Below are positions 61,596 to 64,000 of a stretch of DNA of 64,000 nucleotides, piece after piece. Origin of the DNA: Lyngbya sp. PCC 8106 (GTDB taxonomy: Bacteria > Cyanobacteriota > Cyanobacteriia > Cyanobacteriales > Microcoleaceae); contig NZ_AAVU01000017.1 in assembly GCF_000169095.1 (NCBI RefSeq), forward strand, positions 62,001 through 126,000. Direction: 5' to 3'. Within the stretch, counting starts at the first letter, position 1, and each line of letters begins with the position of its first letter. A program made the translations under genes and the position numbers. The notes beneath the pieces were generated by a model, which ran no database searches, was not told the DNA's origin, and worked only from the letters and a program-made list of their open reading frames with translations.

Positions 61596-62750
61596 ATGAG
61601 TCAGGCTAAGATTCTGATTGTTGAAGATGAATTTTTGATTGCTCAGGGGTTAGCCCGTAAACTAGAAAAGTTAGGTTATCAAATCATTGATATTGTGGCG
61701 TCAGGGGTAGAAGCGATTCAACGAACTCGTGAATTTTACCCAGATTTGATCCTAATGGATATTGTAATCGAAGGAGATTGCGATGGTATAGAAACGGCGG
61801 CTGAGATTTATAAATCTTATTTTATTCCGGTGATTTATGTCACCGCTTATGCCGATGATCAAATTTTAAAACGCGCTCAAGGTACCGGATCTTATGGTTA
61901 TATTCTTAAACCTTTCAATGAACGAGAACTACACGCAACGATTCAAATTGCCCTCAGTAAACATCAACAAGCGCTCCAACTTCAACAGTCTGTAAAAAAT
62001 GCAGAAACTAAATGTCAAGAAAAATCCCGACACCTTTCTCGGGCTTCTCATAATTTACGCAACCGTATGACTGTCATCCAGGCAATTGCAGGAATTTTGC
62101 ATGAATACGGAGAGCAGTTATCGACTCAGAAAAGACAAAAGCATCTAGACTTAATCCGCACTTCTATTCAAAATATGGATGAGATCCTCGAAGATGTTTT
62201 ATTTTTAATTCGTTCAGAAGCGGCTCAACATCCCTTTCAACCGGAACCGATGGATCTGATTGAATTTTGTGAAAATTTATTTGAAGAATATAAAACATCT
62301 GTCACCGAAAAGCATACTCTACAATTAAATTATAATTGCAATTATTATCAAGCAAATCTAGACCGGAAACTTTTGTATTATATCTTGAGCAATTTACTCT
62401 CAAATGCAATTAAATATTCTCCAGATGGAGGGCAAATTGTTTTAGAGATTAGCTGTGATTTGCAACAAGTAGTCTTTCAGGTCAAAGATCAAGGAATTGG
62501 AATTCCACCCAACTACTTTCAAAAACTGTTTGAACAATTTGAACGGGCTACTAATGTCGGTAAAATCAAGGGAACAGGGTTAGGACTTTCTATTGTTAAA
62601 CAAGCGGTTAGTTTACATCAGGGTGAAGTTAGCGTTGAAAGTGAACTGGGTAAAGGAACAACTTTTACTGTGAAATTACCTCTGACTTTATCTTCAGAAA
62701 AAATAGAATTTCAAACTAATAAAGTCTATGAATGTTTAGAGAAAAGTTAA
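61596..62750 (+). CDS. Receiver-histidine kinase (response regulator fused to HisKA/HATPase)
   Basis: The 384-residue protein has an N-terminal receiver (KILIVEDEFLIAQGLARKLEKLGY ... PDLILMDIVIEGDCDG, phospho-Asp near residue 55, YILKPFNERELHATIQIAL). A HisKA-like helix pair with RASHNLRNRMTVIQAIAGIL and an HATPase (NLLSNAIKYSPDGG, DQGIGIPPNYFQKLFEQFER, GTGLGLSIVKQAVSLHQG) follow. It has the same architecture as the protein at 41.5 kb, but the two diverge in the receiver. It probably accepts phosphate from another kinase. No partner gene is adjacent. Confidence 0.9.
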   Translation: MSQAKILIVEDEFLIAQGLARKLEKLGYQIIDIVASGVEAIQRTREFYPDLILMDIVIEGDCDGIETAAEIYKSYFIPVIYVTAYADDQILKRAQGTGSYGYILKPFNERELHATIQIALSKHQQALQLQQSVKNAETKCQEKSRHLSRASHNLRNRMTVIQAIAGILHEYGEQLSTQKRQKHLDLIRTSIQNMDEILEDVLFLIRSEAAQHPFQPEPMDLIEFCENLFEEYKTSVTEKHTLQLNYNCNYYQANLDRKLLYYILSNLLSNAIKYSPDGGQIVLEISCDLQQVVFQVKDQGIGIPPNYFQKLFEQFERATNVGKIKGTGLGLSIVKQAVSLHQGEVSVESELGKGTTFTVKLPLTLSSEKIEFQTNKVYECLEKS

Positions 62751-62753
62751 ACA

Positions 62754-62963
62754 CTATTGAATATCTGACTCTTTTAACTCTGCTATCTTCATCAATGCTT
62801 TCAGGGTTCCTATCTTTAAATCCTGATTTTTATGGACTGGAATCGATATAATTTTTTGCTCCCCTGGCTTTTCATAAATGTGATGACTTCCCGTGATTTT
62901 TCTCAGAACCTACCCTTTTTTCTCAACAATTTTGCAGAACTTTTTACCTGAAATGGATTTCAT
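62754..62963 (-). pseudogene. hicA: HicA-family toxin gene inactivated by an in-frame TAG
   Basis: The reverse strand reads MKSISGKKFCKIVEKKG, then TAG at 62910-62912, then VLRKITGSHHIYEKPGEQ and PVHKNQDLKIGTLKALMKIAEL to a stop at 62754-62756, all in one frame of 70 codons. HicA relatives have GW or GF at this place, so TGG to TAG is the simplest change. The active-site His region (GSHHIY) is otherwise intact. HicA cuts mRNA. No hicB antitoxin frame is evident on either side, and the tnpB element begins within about 20 bp of its start. Confidence 0.8.
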
Positions 62964-62981
62964 CTGAATTTGGCGTGGAAA

Positions 62982-63013
62982 CCCTCGCTTTTAGCGACGG
63001 GAGGAAACGCCTC
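62982..63013. mobile_element. Left-end hairpins of an IS605/IS1341-type element
   Basis: CCC-TCGCT pairs with AGCGA-GGG around TTT (62982-63001), followed directly by GAGG-AAACG-CCTC and a T-run (63001-63017). Subterminal hairpins of this kind mark the ends of IS200/IS605-family elements. They lie 40-75 bp upstream of the tnpB start; the exact boundary cannot be fixed. Confidence 0.5.
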
Positions 63014-63055
63014 TTTTAATTACAAATTCACAGACTGTATGCTAAACTGTAAGAC

Positions 63056-64000
63056 ATGGTTGAAAAAGCTTACCGCTACCGACTTTACCCAACTCCCGAA
63101 CAGGAAAGCCTGTTGAGGAGAACATTGGGGTGTGTGCGACTGGTGTACAACAAGGCACTAGCTGCACGCACCGAGGCGTGGTATAAGCAGAAAGAACGAG
63201 TAGGCTATTCTCAAACATCTTCGATGCTAACGGGGTGGAAAAAGCTTGATGAATTAGACTTCTTGAATGAGGTCAGTTGTGTTCCACTTCAACAAGGTCT
63301 AAGACACTTACAAACTGCGTTTACTAACTTTTTTGGGGGTCAAACAAAGTACCCAAATTTCAAAAAGAAACGTAACGGTGGCAGTGCTGAATTCACCAAG
63401 TCAGCCTTCAAATTCAAAGAGGGTAAAGTCTATGTTGCCAAGTGCAAAGAGCCTTTACCCATACGTTGGAGTCGTCAACTTCCTAAAAATTGTAAACCAT
63501 CTACCATCACGGTCAAACTAGATCCGAGTGGTAGATGGTTTGTTTCTTTGAGAGTTGACGACCCAACCAACCATCAACTCAAACCCATCAATAAAAAAGT
63601 GGGAATTGATCTGGGAATTACCAGTCTGTTCACCACTTCTGACGGGGTTAAAGTTTCCAACCCCAAACATTTTGACAAACTATACAAAAAACTCCGACTC
63701 GCTCAAAAATCTTTAAACCGAAAAATTAAAGGCTCAAAGAATAGAGAGAAAGCCCGAGTCAAAGTGGCTAGAATAAGCGCAAAAATCGCTGATTGCAGAC
63801 GTGACCATACCCACAAGCTAACGACTCAACTGATTCGTGAAAATCAAACAATCGTCGTTGAGGATTTAGCGGTAAAGAACATGGTCAAGAATCACAAATT
63901 AGCCAGAGCAATCAGCGACGCTAATTGGGGAGAACTTATCCGACAACTCACCTACAAAGCGGAGTGGTACGGACGAGAATTAATCAAAATAGATCGTTGG
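63056..64000 (+). CDS. tnpB: TnpB, RNA-guided nuclease of an IS605/IS1341-type element (partial, runs off window)
   Basis: The frame opens MVEKAYRYRLYPTPEQESLL with the helix-turn-helix-like N-terminus of TnpB (LGCVRLVYNKALAART). It continues through the beta-barrel part (TKYPNFKKKRNGG) into the RuvC-like core: VGIDLGITSLFT (first acidic residue) and TIVVEDLAVKNMVKN (second). The 315 codons present stop at the right edge before the zinc-finger and last catalytic Asp. TnpB cleaves DNA guided by an RNA from the element's right end, which is outside the window. No tnpA lies on the left side, so it is probably a non-autonomous IS1341-type copy. Confidence 0.9.
   Translation, partial: MVEKAYRYRLYPTPEQESLLRRTLGCVRLVYNKALAARTEAWYKQKERVGYSQTSSMLTGWKKLDELDFLNEVSCVPLQQGLRHLQTAFTNFFGGQTKYPNFKKKRNGGSAEFTKSAFKFKEGKVYVAKCKEPLPIRWSRQLPKNCKPSTITVKLDPSGRWFVSLRVDDPTNHQLKPINKKVGIDLGITSLFTTSDGVKVSNPKHFDKLYKKLRLAQKSLNRKIKGSKNREKARVKVARISAKIADCRRDHTHKLTTQLIRENQTIVVEDLAVKNMVKNHKLARAISDANWGELIRQLTYKAEWYGRELIKIDRW

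Overview
The window looks like chromosomal DNA of a filamentous, non-heterocystous cyanobacterium of the Oscillatoria/Lyngbya type. The evidence is frequent HIP1 octamers (GCGATCGC), a bilin-type heme oxygenase, a DUF1816 protein, a cyanobacterial RNase P RNA carrying in-phase heptamer repeats, the order rpsB-tsf, a short EF-Ts, a PEP-CTERM protein, several multi-PAS hybrid kinases, a Uma2 gene and an IS605/IS1341-type tnpB. The genus is my inference.

Layout. 1-8.7 kb: the partial glyS gene, then a urease locus ureE-ureF-ureG // ureD-ureA-ureB-ureC. It is interrupted by two 90-bp tandem-repeat arrays that bracket one exported glycine-rich protein gene. 8.7-14.1 kb: an orphan lipoprotein binding protein, a two-partner-secretion outer-membrane transporter, a Gfo/Idh oxidoreductase and RNase III. 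14.2-20.6 kb: rnpB, a class-A beta-lactamase-like hydrolase, an alpha/beta hydrolase, DUF1816, then a reverse-strand run of carA, a STAS protein (probable ATT start codon), mini-RNase III and rlmB. 20.9-36.4 kb: a retropepsin-like protease, hypotheticals, polyphosphate kinase, a PEP-CTERM/DUF4114 protein, rpsB-tsf, recG, a truncated GNAT protein, a pentameric ligand-gated ion channel, surE and heme oxygenase. 36.8-48.6 kb: a large GAF/PAS hybrid kinase and a second receiver-kinase, a DNA-phosphorothioation-type methyltransferase with duplicated flanking domains, a pentapeptide-repeat protein and a membrane glycosyltransferase with TPRs.

48.8-54.8 kb is the most interesting segment. Just after a tRNA-Phe gene lies a compact same-strand group: a U32 (TrhP-type) protein with a four-Cys iron-sulfur pattern, a second U32-like protein that lacks those cysteines, a TrmN6-type tRNA m6A37 methyltransferase, CmoA, then (across an inserted reverse-strand Uma2 gene) CmoB. 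Together they spell out a route to 5-oxyacetyluridine at tRNA wobble position 34 plus m6A37. I know that pathway mainly from gammaproteobacteria and did not expect it in a cyanobacterium.

54.8-64 kb is accessory-rich: a truncated HNH-endonuclease-type protein, a GDSL esterase, a HigB toxin with a shortened antitoxin, a divergent metal ABC transporter with four helically phased direct repeats in its promoter, gdhA with a candidate NtcA site, a receiver-kinase, a hicA toxin pseudogene killed by an in-frame TAG, and a tnpB gene running off the right edge. All family assignments come from reading the translated sequence; no database search was possible.
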